Shown here one piece after another: positions 33,893 to 42,769 of a DNA stretch of 64,000 nt. Position numbers and translations under genes: made by a program. A model generated the notes under the pieces. It was not told the origin of the DNA. It saw only the letters and a list, made by a program, of their open reading frames with translations, and ran no database searches. The first letter of the stretch is position 1, and every line of letters starts with the position of its first letter. Origin of the DNA: Sphaerochaeta halotolerans (GTDB lineage Bacteria; Spirochaetota; Spirochaetia; Sphaerochaetales; Sphaerochaetaceae); NCBI RefSeq assembly GCF_003429665.1, contig NZ_QUWK01000009.1, positions 62,001 through 126,000 of the forward strand, given 5' to 3'.

Positions 33893-34606
33893 TTGTGTAG
33901 GCAAGGATGTCCCCTGCACAGGACCATGGAGGATAGTTTCAACCGCGAGGCGTCGGTGTATCTGCGCCACAAGCAAGGACACCGCGTCCCTGTGATGGTC
34001 AGAACCTATCCGCTGTATGATGGGGATCAACTCATCGGTGCCATAGAACTGTTTTCCGATGAGAAGCCACCGATACAGTTGATGAAGGAGATTGAAGACC
34101 TGAAGGTCCTTGCCATGACCGACCAGCTTACTGGAATTGCGAACCGACGCTATACGGAATCATTTCTCTCGGGCAAGCTCTTGGAGCTGGATGAGTTCAA
34201 GAAGCCCTTTGGGGTGGCTTTGGTGGATATCGACCATTTCAAGGCGGTGAATGACACCTACGGGCACGATGTAGGGGATTTGGCAATCCGGATGACTGTT
34301 AAAAGCCTGGTGAATGTGGTTCGATCGAGCGACCTGGTCGGCCGTTGGGGAGGGGAGGAATTCCTTGTAGTGTTCTTGTCAGTGGATTTAGAGCAGTTGA
34401 AGCAGATAACTGAAAGGATGCGAATGCTTGTTGAGGCCTCCTCTGTGCAACGCGATGGATCGGATATCCGCGTAACCGTCTCCATCGGGTCTGTGTTTGT
34501 TGAGAAGCCCTCACCCAAGGACCGCATCATCCAGATGGCGGATCAACTGATGTATCAGAGTAAGGTAGAAGGACGGAATCGTATTACTTTCGCTACCCTT
34601 GCTTGA
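33893..34606 (+). CDS. GGDEF diguanylate cyclase with truncated PAS domain
   Basis: 237 residues from a TTG start (GGAAGG seven bases upstream). Residues 1-60 are the tail half of a PAS domain (CRQGCPLHRTMEDSFNREAS, then GHRVPVMVRTYPL). Residues ~70-237 are a complete GGDEF domain: LTDQLTG-type DQLTGIANRRY, GGEEF at 153-157 and the inhibitory RxxD site five residues before it. It should make cyclic-di-GMP. In frame just upstream the reading continues with PAS-like residues but hits TAG at 33872, so the sensor half seems lost. It may be a 5'-truncated gene still expressed from the TTG, or a pseudogene. Confidence 0.72.
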   Translation: MCRQGCPLHRTMEDSFNREASVYLRHKQGHRVPVMVRTYPLYDGDQLIGAIELFSDEKPPIQLMKEIEDLKVLAMTDQLTGIANRRYTESFLSGKLLELDEFKKPFGVALVDIDHFKAVNDTYGHDVGDLAIRMTVKSLVNVVRSSDLVGRWGGEEFLVVFLSVDLEQLKQITERMRMLVEASSVQRDGSDIRVTVSIGSVFVEKPSPKDRIIQMADQLMYQSKVEGRNRITFATLA

Positions 34607-34696
34607 AATGACTTACTTGTCTACGCCTACTGTAGGGTATTTCCCTGTGCTTCCTGCCCGTTTAGTAGGATAGCATGTCTTGCAGGAAGGCTTCTT

Positions 34697-36859
34697 CTAT
34701 GACATCTGCTTTGTGGCATTCAATCTCAAGCTCAGGCGGGTTTTACGCTCATTCGGCTTCTGGTTCCTGATGGCATAGCCAATCGCTTTCTGCTCCCCGA
34801 CAAGCACCAGGACCTTCTTCGCCCGGGTAACGGCAGTGTACAGCAGGTTGCGTTGCAGCATCACAAAATGGGTCATCATAAACGGCATGACCACAATGGG
34901 ATACTCCGAGCCCTGTGACTTGTGGATTGTGGTGGCATAGGCCAATACGACCTCATCAAGGTCTGACCGTTCAAAGGTGACCTCGCGGCTGTCGAAGCTG
35001 ATCGTGAGCTCCTGATCTTCAACATTGACATCCGTGATGGTACCAATGTCTCCATTGAAGACCTCTTTGTCATAGTTGTTCTTGATCTGCATGACTTTGT
35101 CATGTAGCCGGTACTCAATGCCGGCGCGGTTGATGCTCGGTTTTGCCAGTGCCGCCACAGCAGGATTAAGCCGTTCCTGCAGCATCTTGTTCAAATTTAC
35201 CGCTCCCACCAAACCACGTTGCATGGGTGTGAGCACCTGTATGTCCCGTATCGGATCGGCATGGTAGTACCCAGGCAACCGTGTGGCCACCAGATTGATG
35301 ATTTTCTCCAAGGCCTCCTCGGGAGTGGCGCTTTCGATGAAGAAGAAGTCGGAGGCTTTCCCATTGGTGATATCTATGTTCTTGCCCTGGTTGATGCGAT
35401 GGGCGTTCATGATGATGCGGCTGCCTTGGGCTTGGCGGAAGATGCGCTGCAGCCTCACCACCGGCACGACTTCCGATGCGATGATGTCGTTGAGGACATT
35501 CCCCGCACCGACGGAGGGAAGCTGGTCGGTATCGCCGACCATGATGACCGTCATATCATCAGGCACCGCCTTGAGCAGGTTGTGCATGAGGATGATGTCA
35601 ATCATTGAGCATTCATCCAGGATAAGGACATCCCCTTCAAGTGGATTTTCTGCATTCCTCTGATATCCTTGCGGCGGCTTGAACTCAAGTAGCCGGTGGA
35701 TTGTCTTGGCCTCCATCCCCGTCGCTTCGCTCATCTTCTTGGCCGCTCTCCCGGTCGGAGCTGCACACAATACCTGAAGGCCTGATGCCTGGAAAGCCTG
35801 GATGATGCCAAGCGTGGTCGTCGTCTTTCCAGTCCCGGGACCGCCGGTGAGCACCATGAACTTGTGCATCACCGCTGTCCTGATAGCCTCGAGCTGGACC
35901 TCGTCATAGGTAATGCCACCGTGTTTCGGTGTGTTCAAGCGCTCGATTACACCGGCGGTATCGATCCGTTTCCTTCTGGTCGTTTCAATTAGATTTCGCA
36001 CCTTCTTGGCTACCCCGATCTCTGAGAAATAGAAGGGTGGCAGGTAGATGGCCTCATCCTCGACGATTACATCTCCGGTTTGTGCCATGTTCTCCAACAC
36101 AGGCCGGAGCTTCTCGGCTGTCATTTCGAGCATCCTCTCAGCAGCCTTGAACAGTTGATCGGAAACGGCATAGCAATGACCATCCTCCGACAGTTTGTTG
36201 AGCGAGTACAACAGACCTGAACGTAGCCTGATAGCTGCATCCTTTGCCACCCCCAGCTTCTCAGCGATGGTGTCGGCGGTTTTGAACCCGATGCCCCAGA
36301 TATTGTCTGCGAGCCTATAGGGGTTCTCTTTGACGACATGGATACTGTCTGTGCCATAGGTCTTGAAGATCTTTGTCGCATGGTTGGTGCTCACCCCATA
36401 GCTTTGCAAGAAGAGCATGATATTCTTGATCTCCTTCTGCTCCTGCCAGCTTTTCTTCACACACTCGACCCGGGTCTTGCCTAAGCCATGGATCTCGAAC
36501 AGGCGGTCGGCATCGGATTCGATGATCTCAAGTGTCTCTATGCCGAATGTGTTGACAATCTTCTTGGCGAATATCGGCCCGATGCCCTTGATCAAGCCAG
36601 AGCCAAGGTACTTCTCGATACCATTGGTGGTGATGGGGAGGGTCTCCTCGAAGGAGTGGACGGTGAACTGTGGACCATATTTGCCATCGTTCTTCCAGAA
36701 TCCCTGCAGGCTGAGTACCGATCCTACTGCCACCGAAGGCATTAAACCGACGACGGTCACGAGCTCGTGATACCCCTTCGCCTTGCACTTGACGACCGTA
36801 TAGCCGTTCTCCTCATTCTGGAATATGATGCGCTCTACGACGCAGCGAAGCATATCCAT
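34697..36859 (-). CDS. recD2: RecD2-type ATP-dependent DNA helicase
   Basis: 720 residues. N-terminal OB/HhH region (GSGLIKGIGPIFAKKIV; FEIHGLGKTRVE; WGIGFKTADTIAEKLG) is typical of RecD2, followed by a superfamily 1B helicase with Walker A GGPGTGKT at about 339-346, Walker B LILDECSM, GDTDQLPSVGAGN and the C-terminal YATTIHKSQGSEY and YTAVTRAK motifs. RecD2 is a 5'-3' helicase found in bacteria independently of RecBC. The ATG at 36859 has AAAGGAG eleven bases before it. Confidence 0.93.
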   Translation of the reverse strand: MDMLRCVVERIIFQNEENGYTVVKCKAKGYHELVTVVGLMPSVAVGSVLSLQGFWKNDGKYGPQFTVHSFEETLPITTNGIEKYLGSGLIKGIGPIFAKKIVNTFGIETLEIIESDADRLFEIHGLGKTRVECVKKSWQEQKEIKNIMLFLQSYGVSTNHATKIFKTYGTDSIHVVKENPYRLADNIWGIGFKTADTIAEKLGVAKDAAIRLRSGLLYSLNKLSEDGHCYAVSDQLFKAAERMLEMTAEKLRPVLENMAQTGDVIVEDEAIYLPPFYFSEIGVAKKVRNLIETTRRKRIDTAGVIERLNTPKHGGITYDEVQLEAIRTAVMHKFMVLTGGPGTGKTTTTLGIIQAFQASGLQVLCAAPTGRAAKKMSEATGMEAKTIHRLLEFKPPQGYQRNAENPLEGDVLILDECSMIDIILMHNLLKAVPDDMTVIMVGDTDQLPSVGAGNVLNDIIASEVVPVVRLQRIFRQAQGSRIIMNAHRINQGKNIDITNGKASDFFFIESATPEEALEKIINLVATRLPGYYHADPIRDIQVLTPMQRGLVGAVNLNKMLQERLNPAVAALAKPSINRAGIEYRLHDKVMQIKNNYDKEVFNGDIGTITDVNVEDQELTISFDSREVTFERSDLDEVVLAYATTIHKSQGSEYPIVVMPFMMTHFVMLQRNLLYTAVTRAKKVLVLVGEQKAIGYAIRNQKPNERKTRLSLRLNATKQMS

Positions 36860-37222
36860 TACAGCACACACTCCTTTCCCAAAAGCAACCAAGTGTGAGT
36901 CTACCATACTTGGGCGGATGTTGTGCAACGGCCTAGCTGATTACCTTCAAATCCGATTGCTTTTTGCAATGTTGGCTATTGGTGCCATTCAAGGCGGTGC
37001 GGGTCGAGTATAGAGAGACAATCAAAAGCGGTAGCTTGATACAGCCTACAAATCGAACACCTTCTAGGGTTCACTTTAAGAGAAGGTCCGTGAAGTAGTG
37101 CTGTTGCACAATTGATGAAATCGTGCGTTGCAAAGACTTTCATAGAAATTCTGGCATCATCATAATCATCCACTGAAGGTGGAAGCCTCGATCCTGAAAT
37201 TCACTTGAAAGCAACCGGCCCT
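36860..37222. other. Gap between recD2 and arsM
   Basis: About 360 bases with no recognisable gene, promoter-like element or clear terminator. A 65-codon minus frame (36976-37173) is without homology I can see. Confidence 0.35.
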
Positions 37223-38023
37223 TCACCGTGGCTTCTTCGCCTCGATGATGTAGGAAGCCACATACTGATCTATATCAGTTTCAGGCATCCATGACGTTAG
37301 TATTTCTTTGCTTGTGTCTTTTGGAGTCAGCTTGACTTCATTGAAACCTGCCTCACAGAGTAATTTTTCTAGTACAGCTATATGTTCTGCACCTGCTACA
37401 CACACTGCATGAAGCTTCAAGTCTTGTTTGATCACTTCTGGAAGTTCAGCTGTAGCCACTACATCGGAGACGGCAAGCCGTCCGCCTGGTTTCAGAACCC
37501 GAAACGCTTCGTGGAAGACTCGTTTCTTGTCCAAGGAGAGATTGATGACGCAGTTGGAAATGATCACGTCGATGGAATCGCTGTCCACCGGGAGAGCCTC
37601 GATTGCCCCTTCTATGAACTCGACGTTCGTATACCCGAGACGAGCAGCATTAGCCCGTGCGAGGTCAATCATTTGCGGCGTCATGTCGACTCCGATTACT
37701 CTTCCTTGCTCACCGACCTGCTTGCGGGCGATGAAACAATCGAACCCGCCTCCGCTTCCGAGATCCAGTACGACCTCCCCTTCATTGAGTGTAGCATGCG
37801 CCAATGGATTTCCACATCCTAAACCAAGGTTCGCGCCGGTAGCACCTGCTTCCATGTCGTTCTCTTGGTATCCAAGGGTTGCTGAAATTTGGTTGATGTC
37901 TGTCGGACTTGATGAACAGGAGCAACCTCCGTCGCAACATCCGCTAACAGATCCTTGCTGTGCGATAGCCCCGTATCGTTGCTTGATGTAATTAGTAATG
38001 GTTCTATGATTGTATTGTTTCAT
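37223..38023 (-). CDS. arsM: Arsenite S-adenosylmethionine methyltransferase
   Basis: 266 residues. SAM-binding motif VLDLGSGGGFDCFIAR at about 85-100, GVDMTPQMIDLA next. The three cysteines that bind As(III) in ArsM enzymes correspond to Cys70 (LGLGCGNP), Cys158 (SNCVINL) and Cys208 (HAVCVAGA). The N terminus has four more (SGCCDGGCSCSSS). It methylates As(III) to mono- and dimethylated forms, trivalent products being toxic. Third gene of the arsR-acr3-arsM operon, 13 bases after acr3. Confidence 0.93.
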   Translation of the reverse strand: MKQYNHRTITNYIKQRYGAIAQQGSVSGCCDGGCSCSSSPTDINQISATLGYQENDMEAGATGANLGLGCGNPLAHATLNEGEVVLDLGSGGGFDCFIARKQVGEQGRVIGVDMTPQMIDLARANAARLGYTNVEFIEGAIEALPVDSDSIDVIISNCVINLSLDKKRVFHEAFRVLKPGGRLAVSDVVATAELPEVIKQDLKLHAVCVAGAEHIAVLEKLLCEAGFNEVKLTPKDTSKEILTSWMPETDIDQYVASYIIEAKKPR

Positions 38024-38036
38024 TGTTCTTAACCCT

Positions 38037-39095
38037 TTATGCTGTTTTAGTAGGAAACCACTTCTTGGTCCTGTTGGCTATCTTTACAAGAGTGAGCATG
38101 ACAGGCACCTCGACCAAGACTCCGACCACTGTGGCTATTGTGGCTCCAGAGCTGAGCCCGAATACCGATATGGCAACCGCCACAGCGAGCTCGAAGAAGT
38201 TCGAAGCTCCGATCATCCCAGCGGGAGCTGCGATATCATGAGGCAGTTTCCATGCTTTCGCCCAGAGGTAAGCCACGAAGAAGACGAGGAATGTCTGAAT
38301 AATCAACGGGATGGCGATGAGCACGATGTTTATCGGATTGTCCACGATGGTCTGTCCTTGGAATGAGAAGATGATGATCAAGGTAAGCAATAGTCCTGTG
38401 ATGGTAACATTGGAGAACTTGGGGATGAATGTGTTCTCGAAGTAATCCAGGCCACGCTTTCTCGTGATGATCACCCGGGAGAACCAACCTGCGCCTAGGG
38501 GAATCACTACAAAGAGTATTACCGAAAGGAATAGCGTCATCCATGGAATCGATATTCCACTGATTCCCAACAATAGTCCCACAATCGGAACGAATGCGAC
38601 AAGAATGATCAGATCGTTCGTGGCGACCTGCACCAGGGTATAGGCGGGGTTGCCCTTGGTGAGGTGGCTCCACACGAATACCATCGCTGTACAGGGAGCT
38701 GCACCCAGAAGGACTGCGCCGGCAAGGTATTGTCGAGCAAGGTCCCTGGGTATGATTGCTTGGTAGACCACATAGAAAAAGAACATGGCGATGCCATACA
38801 TCGTGAAGGGTTTGATTAGCCAGTTGGTAATCCAGGTGACCACCAAACCGCGCGGGTTTTGTCCGACCTGCTTGATGCTGTGAAAGTCGACCTTGAGCAT
38901 CATTGGGTAGATCATGAGCCAGATAAGGATTGCCACGGGAATGGAGACGTTCGCATACTCAAATTGCGAGAGGAAATCAGGGATTGCCGGTAGATACACG
39001 CCGATCAAGACACCAGCGGCCATGCATAACAAGACCCATACTGTAAGATATCGTTCAAAAAATCCGATTCCGGAAGATTCCTTCTCACTTGCCAT
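38037..39095 (-). CDS. acr3: Arsenite efflux transporter, ACR3 family
   Basis: 352 residues, ten predicted membrane helices. ERYLTVWVLLCMAAGVLIG near the N terminus and LLGAAPCTAMVFVWSHLTKG, with the conserved essential Cys of ACR3, identify the family. Extrudes As(OH)3 (and in some members antimonite) using the proton gradient. Second gene after arsR, 43 bases apart. Confidence 0.95.
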   Translation of the reverse strand: MASEKESSGIGFFERYLTVWVLLCMAAGVLIGVYLPAIPDFLSQFEYANVSIPVAILIWLMIYPMMLKVDFHSIKQVGQNPRGLVVTWITNWLIKPFTMYGIAMFFFYVVYQAIIPRDLARQYLAGAVLLGAAPCTAMVFVWSHLTKGNPAYTLVQVATNDLIILVAFVPIVGLLLGISGISIPWMTLFLSVILFVVIPLGAGWFSRVIITRKRGLDYFENTFIPKFSNVTITGLLLTLIIIFSFQGQTIVDNPINIVLIAIPLIIQTFLVFFVAYLWAKAWKLPHDIAAPAGMIGASNFFELAVAVAISVFGLSSGATIATVVGVLVEVPVMLTLVKIANRTKKWFPTKTA

Positions 39096-39138
39096 ATATG
39101 CCTCCCAATCCGCTTATCAGCGGAAATAGTTTTACTTA

Positions 39139-39498
39139 CTAATTGTGTTTCACAAGCTTTGTTTGATTGCAGCTCTGTTCACAATTGGCTGAACTCTTCA
39201 CCAATGGAACATTTCGACTGACCATAAGTTGTTTCAAATATCCCAACAGATCTTCCAATTCAGAGCAGTTCAATGTGTAATGCATCCATTTCCCCGTCCT
39301 CTCGGATGAGACGAGACCACTTTCGGTGAGCAGTTTCATATGATAACTGAGCGTGGGCTGGGTTATCTGGAAGGACTCAAGGATGTCGCAGGCACACAAA
39401 GGCCCGGAGGACAACAGGTTGATGATATCCAACCGCGTAGTATCGGAAAGCGCCTTGAGCTTGAGCAACTGTGAGCCCGGAGTTTCTTGCTTGTCCAT
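39139..39498 (-). CDS. arsR: ArsR-family arsenic-responsive repressor
   Basis: 119 residues, winged helix of the ArsR/SmtB family. LCACDILESF carries the paired cysteines (C-A-C) in the DNA-recognition helix region like the CVC of E. coli ArsR; the C-terminal NCEQSCNQ may add a further thiolate. As(III) binding releases DNA. The ATG at 39498 has AAGGAG eight bases upstream. Heads the operon and should repress it and itself. Confidence 0.93.
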   Translation of the reverse strand: MDKQETPGSQLLKLKALSDTTRLDIINLLSSGPLCACDILESFQITQPTLSYHMKLLTESGLVSSERTGKWMHYTLNCSELEDLLGYLKQLMVSRNVPLVKSSANCEQSCNQTKLVKHN

Positions 39499-39513
39499 TA
39501 TCAATGCTCCTTA

Positions 39514-39554
39514 CATATCGAATAATATCAATCTAATAGAGAAAAATCAATATG
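39514..39554 (-). promoter_or_regulatory. arsR promoter and probable ArsR operator
   Basis: Minus strand TTGATT (39550-39545), 17 bases, TATTAT (39527-39522). The promoter is framed by an inverted repeat with arms CATATTGA and TCGATATG (39554-39547 and 39521-39514), a likely ArsR binding region. Confidence 0.6.
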
Positions 39555-39588
39555 TTAATTTTGTGGTAGTGACTGTTCCTATAAATTA

Positions 39589-39618
39589 GTTGACGACGTC
39601 AACCAATTGTGATAGATT
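39589..39618 (+). promoter_or_regulatory. Promoter and operator of marR-type/permease operon
   Basis: A perfect palindrome GTTGACG-A-CGTCAAC (39589-39603) contains the TTGACG -35 box (39590-39595); 17 bases later TAGATT (39613-39618) is the -10. A dimeric regulator bound here would block polymerase; the MarR-type gene downstream is the obvious candidate. Confidence 0.7.
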
Positions 39619-39671
39619 GTGTTCATCATTCTCATGCATATACTGTTTGGAAAGGAGGAATGATACAAAAG

Positions 39672-40136
39672 ATGACTCCTAGCACGAAGGAAATTGATTT
39701 TCAGACCCTCAGCAGAAGCTTGCTTGATATTGCATGGAGTTTCGGCCCGAAAGGTCTGGACAGCGCCTGTTGCAAGGATCTTGGCATTGCCGAATTTCTC
39801 GCCTTGGATGACATATCCCGTACCATCGATTACCCGGTACATCAGGTCGGTAGCACCTTGGGATTCACCAAGAGCGGGGCGACCAGGATCGTGAACCGCC
39901 TAGTCACGAAAGGGTATGTCTCGAAGCGGACATCAGGGCATGATGGGCGAGTTTGCTGCCTGGATGTGACCGATCGCGGGAGGGAAATACTGTCAGAAGC
40001 ATATGCAAACTACGAAACCATCCTCCGGCGGATATTCGCGGGACTGGATTCGACCAAGAGGGATGCGTTGAGAGAATCCCTGATTCAGTTTAGTACCTTG
40101 CTCATGCAAGAAGGCTCTCAGGAGGGAAACCGATGA
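39672..40136 (+). CDS. MarR-family regulator with two vicinal cysteine pairs
   Basis: 154 residues. Winged helix with HQVGSTLGFTKSGATRIVNR as recognition helix and GYVSKRTSGHDGRVCCLDVT as the wing. Cysteine pairs Cys33-Cys34 (SACCKDL) and Cys95-Cys96 (RVCCLDV) are unusual for MarR and suit soft-metal or arsenical sensing. An ATG at 39660 abuts the AGGAGG site; the ATG at 39672, 13 bases away, is preferred, though both are possible. Divergent from arsR, first of three genes with a permease and a small cysteine protein. Sensing of organoarsenicals is inference. Confidence 0.8.
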   Translation: MTPSTKEIDFQTLSRSLLDIAWSFGPKGLDSACCKDLGIAEFLALDDISRTIDYPVHQVGSTLGFTKSGATRIVNRLVTKGYVSKRTSGHDGRVCCLDVTDRGREILSEAYANYETILRRIFAGLDSTKRDALRESLIQFSTLLMQEGSQEGNR

Positions 40137-41029
40137 ACACCTTCTGGCTGACCCTGCGGTATTTCGTTACCATTATGCTCGAGCTCACTGTATTGTTCAT
40201 TGCCATCAGCGCAATCGTGGCCCTGATGCTGACCTACATATCACGGGACCGCCTCTCTTCATGGCTTACCCGGCGTGGCTTAGGAGGAAACATCCTCGGA
40301 GCGATTGTAGGGTCACTGACTCCGTTTTGTGCATGTTCCACCATCCCGATGACCTTGGGAATGTTGCAGGCAGGGGCACCGTTCGGTTCGGTGATGTCGT
40401 TTGTCATCGCCTCTCCGTTGCTCAATCCCATTATCATCGTAATGCTGGTCACCCTAATGGGTTGGAACGTGGCGGCTGTGTATTTCATCATCACGTTCGT
40501 AGGTGCGGTCCTCTTCGGTGCCTCATTGCAGCGGTTGGGATTCAGTAATCAGGTGAAGTCTGTGCGGATCAAGAACAAGGCTTCTTCTGAAGATGACGAT
40601 TCTATTGCACGGACGTTCAAGGAGAGACTTGCAAAATCGATACAATCGGCGTGGAACGATTACAAGGCGGTATTTCGCTATCTGCTCATCGGGGTGGCGG
40701 TCGGGTCGATGATCTACGGCTATATCCCTGAAGAGTTTATTGTCAGGATTGCCGGTCCAGACAATCTACTGTCGGTTCCCATCGCAGCGACAATCGGCGT
40801 GCCGCTGTACATCCGTGCAGAGACAGCCATTCCCATCGGATTGGGATTGGTATCCAAGGGGATGGGACTGGGAACGGTGGTTGCCCTCATCATCGGGGGA
40901 TCGGGAATGGCGATTCCCGAGATATCGATGCTGGCAGGAATATTCAAAAGGAAACTGGTCGGTGCGCTCGTAGTCGGCATATGGCTTACCGCCGTAGTAG
41001 GTGGGTATCTATTCAACATCCTGGCATAA
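40133..41029 (+). CDS. DUF318/ArsP-type permease
   Basis: 298 residues, about eight membrane helices, PF03773-type permease. GSLTPFCACSTIPMTLGMLQ at about 62-81 has the C-A-C motif shared by ArsP efflux pumps, and SFVIASPLLNPIIIVML follows. Known ArsP proteins expel trivalent methyl- and aromatic arsenicals; other members of the family have unknown cargo. ATGA overlap with the MarR-type gene. Position beside arsM, which makes methylarsenite, supports organoarsenical export, but this is inferred. Confidence 0.82.
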   Translation: MNTFWLTLRYFVTIMLELTVLFIAISAIVALMLTYISRDRLSSWLTRRGLGGNILGAIVGSLTPFCACSTIPMTLGMLQAGAPFGSVMSFVIASPLLNPIIIVMLVTLMGWNVAAVYFIITFVGAVLFGASLQRLGFSNQVKSVRIKNKASSEDDDSIARTFKERLAKSIQSAWNDYKAVFRYLLIGVAVGSMIYGYIPEEFIVRIAGPDNLLSVPIAATIGVPLYIRAETAIPIGLGLVSKGMGLGTVVALIIGGSGMAIPEISMLAGIFKRKLVGALVVGIWLTAVVGGYLFNILA

Positions 41030-41043
41030 GAAGGAGAAAACAT

Positions 41044-41220
41044 ATGGAAGAGAAAGAGAAGAAGTCAAAACTCCGGAATTTGTTCAGTGCAAAGAAAAAG
41101 GATTGCTGTTCTATTGAGATTGAAGAAATCCCGGAAGAGGAGCAGAAGGAGGTCAGCAGCAGTCCTTGTTGCAACCCTGAACCGAAGAACATGCAGGATT
41201 CGAAAAAGGCAAACGAATAG
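41044..41220 (+). CDS. Small acidic/basic protein with two CC pairs
   Basis: 58 residues, no signal peptide or membrane helix. A lysine-rich N terminus is followed by KKKDCCSIEIEEIPEEEQ and SSSPCCNPEPK: Cys21-Cys22 and Cys42-Cys43, no other cysteines. AAGGAG lies nine bases before the ATG, 14 bases after the permease stop. Paired vicinal thiols could bind As(III), methylarsenite or a soft metal and carry it to the permease; no family recognised, so function is a guess from context. Confidence 0.72.
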   Translation: MEEKEKKSKLRNLFSAKKKDCCSIEIEEIPEEEQKEVSSSPCCNPEPKNMQDSKKANE

Positions 41221-41499
41221 TCATTGTCTTCCCTATGACACTGCACCAGTAAGCGATAATTGTCGAAGTACATCAAGTAGGAATCAAGTAGCAGTAAGAT
41301 GCCTTCCATGCCATATTGCAAGGCCGTGCTGAAATTGCCATACATCTCGCTAGCGCTGAGGTTCCTCCAACGATTACCAAGACATTGTGTTCCAGGACGG
41401 TTTAGTACAACCTACGTTCAATGGATTGAGGTGGTTCTGGAACTGAGCTGTCAGCGCCAGTACGATAAGCATATAGGAATCCCTGCTACCCATAGAGTA
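41221..41499. other. Gap upstream of mntH
   Basis: No gene recognised. Overlapping frames on both strands (41013-41345 minus, 41299-41559 plus) match nothing; probably decayed sequence. Confidence 0.35.
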
Positions 41500-41528
41500 T
41501 TGGAATCTCGACTACAAAGAGCTATACT
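41500..41528 (+). promoter_or_regulatory. mntH promoter, apparently leaderless
   Basis: TTGGAA (41500-41505), 17 bases, TATACT (41523-41528). The ATG is eight bases after the -10, so the 5' leader would be two bases or fewer. Confidence 0.6.
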
Positions 41529-41536
41529 CAGTCATC

Positions 41537-42769
41537 ATGCGAGAAAAAGGCAACCTTAAGAAGATTCTGTCATTTCTAGGTCCTGGCTTTCTGGTTACGG
41601 TAGGATTTATCGATCCAGGTAACTGGGCTACCAATATTGAAGGTGGATCTCGTTTTGGGTATGCCCTGTTATGGGTTGTTACCCTCAGTACCTTCATGCT
41701 CATGGTCATCCAACATGCAGCGGCTAAACTGGGTATCGCCACCGGAAAATCCCTGGCGGTAAATATTAGGGAGCATCTGCCCAAGCCTCTCACCTATTTC
41801 ATAGGCATTACTGTTGTAGCGGCCTGTGTTGCCACTGATGTCGCAGAACTCTTGGGTGGTGCCATCGGATTCCAGTTATTGTTTCATTTTCCGCTTTGGC
41901 TTGGAGCCTTGATAACGGTATTCTTGGAAGTCTTCCTCATCATCGGGCAACGATACCATAAGCTGGAACGGACCATTATTGGCTTTCTCGGAATCATTGC
42001 CCTTTGCTATGTGGCTGAATTGGTAATTGTCCACCCCGATTGGGGCCAGGCTCTTCCCTCGTTCTTCATTCCACGCTTGAATACCTCAAGCATCTATATC
42101 GCGATGGGAATGTTGGGGGCAGTTGTTATGCCACACAATATTTTTCTGCATTCAAATGTAATCCATTCTCGCCAATGGGGCATTGATGATAATGAAAAGA
42201 AATCTCTCCTCCGCTATGAACGTTTCGATACGATTTCTTCCCTCTTGCTTGGTTTGTTAATCAATGGAGCCATGATCATCGTTGCCGCAAGGGTATTCCA
42301 TGGAAACGGAATGGCTATCACCAGCATTACCGATGCCTCGAAAACATTGGTTCCCCTGGCAGGACCCGTTGCAGGATTGCTTTTTGCCGTAGCCTTGATT
42401 TTCTCTGGAATCGGATCCTCGGTAACCTCCTCGATGGCAGAAGTCAACGTTATTACAGGATTCTTGGGGAAACCCGAAGACCCAAGGACTCTGCTCTATA
42501 GAGTAGCAACCTTCATTACTGCAATTCCCTCTTTTGTAATCATCTTGATGGGATTGGATACCTACAAGATATTGATCTTCAGCCAAGTAATTCTCAGTAT
42601 CCAGCTTCCCTTCACCTTGATTCCCTTGCTCTACCTTTGCAGGAAAAAGCCAGTTATGGGAACCTTCAGAAGTAGTTCACTCGAATTCCTTGCAATGCTT
42701 CTCATTACTGTAGTTGTCACCTTACTGAATGTATATCTGTTGTATTCCACATTCGCAGGAGGTGCTTAA
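41537..42769 (+). CDS. mntH: Nramp-family divalent metal transporter
   Basis: 410 residues, eleven membrane helices. The helix 1 metal motif DPGNWATNIEGGS and the helix 6 MPHN motif (GAVVMPHNIFLHSN) are both canonical for Mn2+/Fe2+ selective Nramp proteins. Imports metal with protons. No Shine-Dalgarno precedes the ATG; the -10 box is eight bases upstream. Its stop overlaps the start of the universal stress gene (TAATG), forming a two-gene unit. Confidence 0.93.
   Translation: MREKGNLKKILSFLGPGFLVTVGFIDPGNWATNIEGGSRFGYALLWVVTLSTFMLMVIQHAAAKLGIATGKSLAVNIREHLPKPLTYFIGITVVAACVATDVAELLGGAIGFQLLFHFPLWLGALITVFLEVFLIIGQRYHKLERTIIGFLGIIALCYVAELVIVHPDWGQALPSFFIPRLNTSSIYIAMGMLGAVVMPHNIFLHSNVIHSRQWGIDDNEKKSLLRYERFDTISSLLLGLLINGAMIIVAARVFHGNGMAITSITDASKTLVPLAGPVAGLLFAVALIFSGIGSSVTSSMAEVNVITGFLGKPEDPRTLLYRVATFITAIPSFVIILMGLDTYKILIFSQVILSIQLPFTLIPLLYLCRKKPVMGTFRSSSLEFLAMLLITVVVTLLNVYLLYSTFAGGA

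Noticed and set aside
36121-36770. Frames opposite recD2
   Set aside because: Shadows of a gene with complete helicase motifs.
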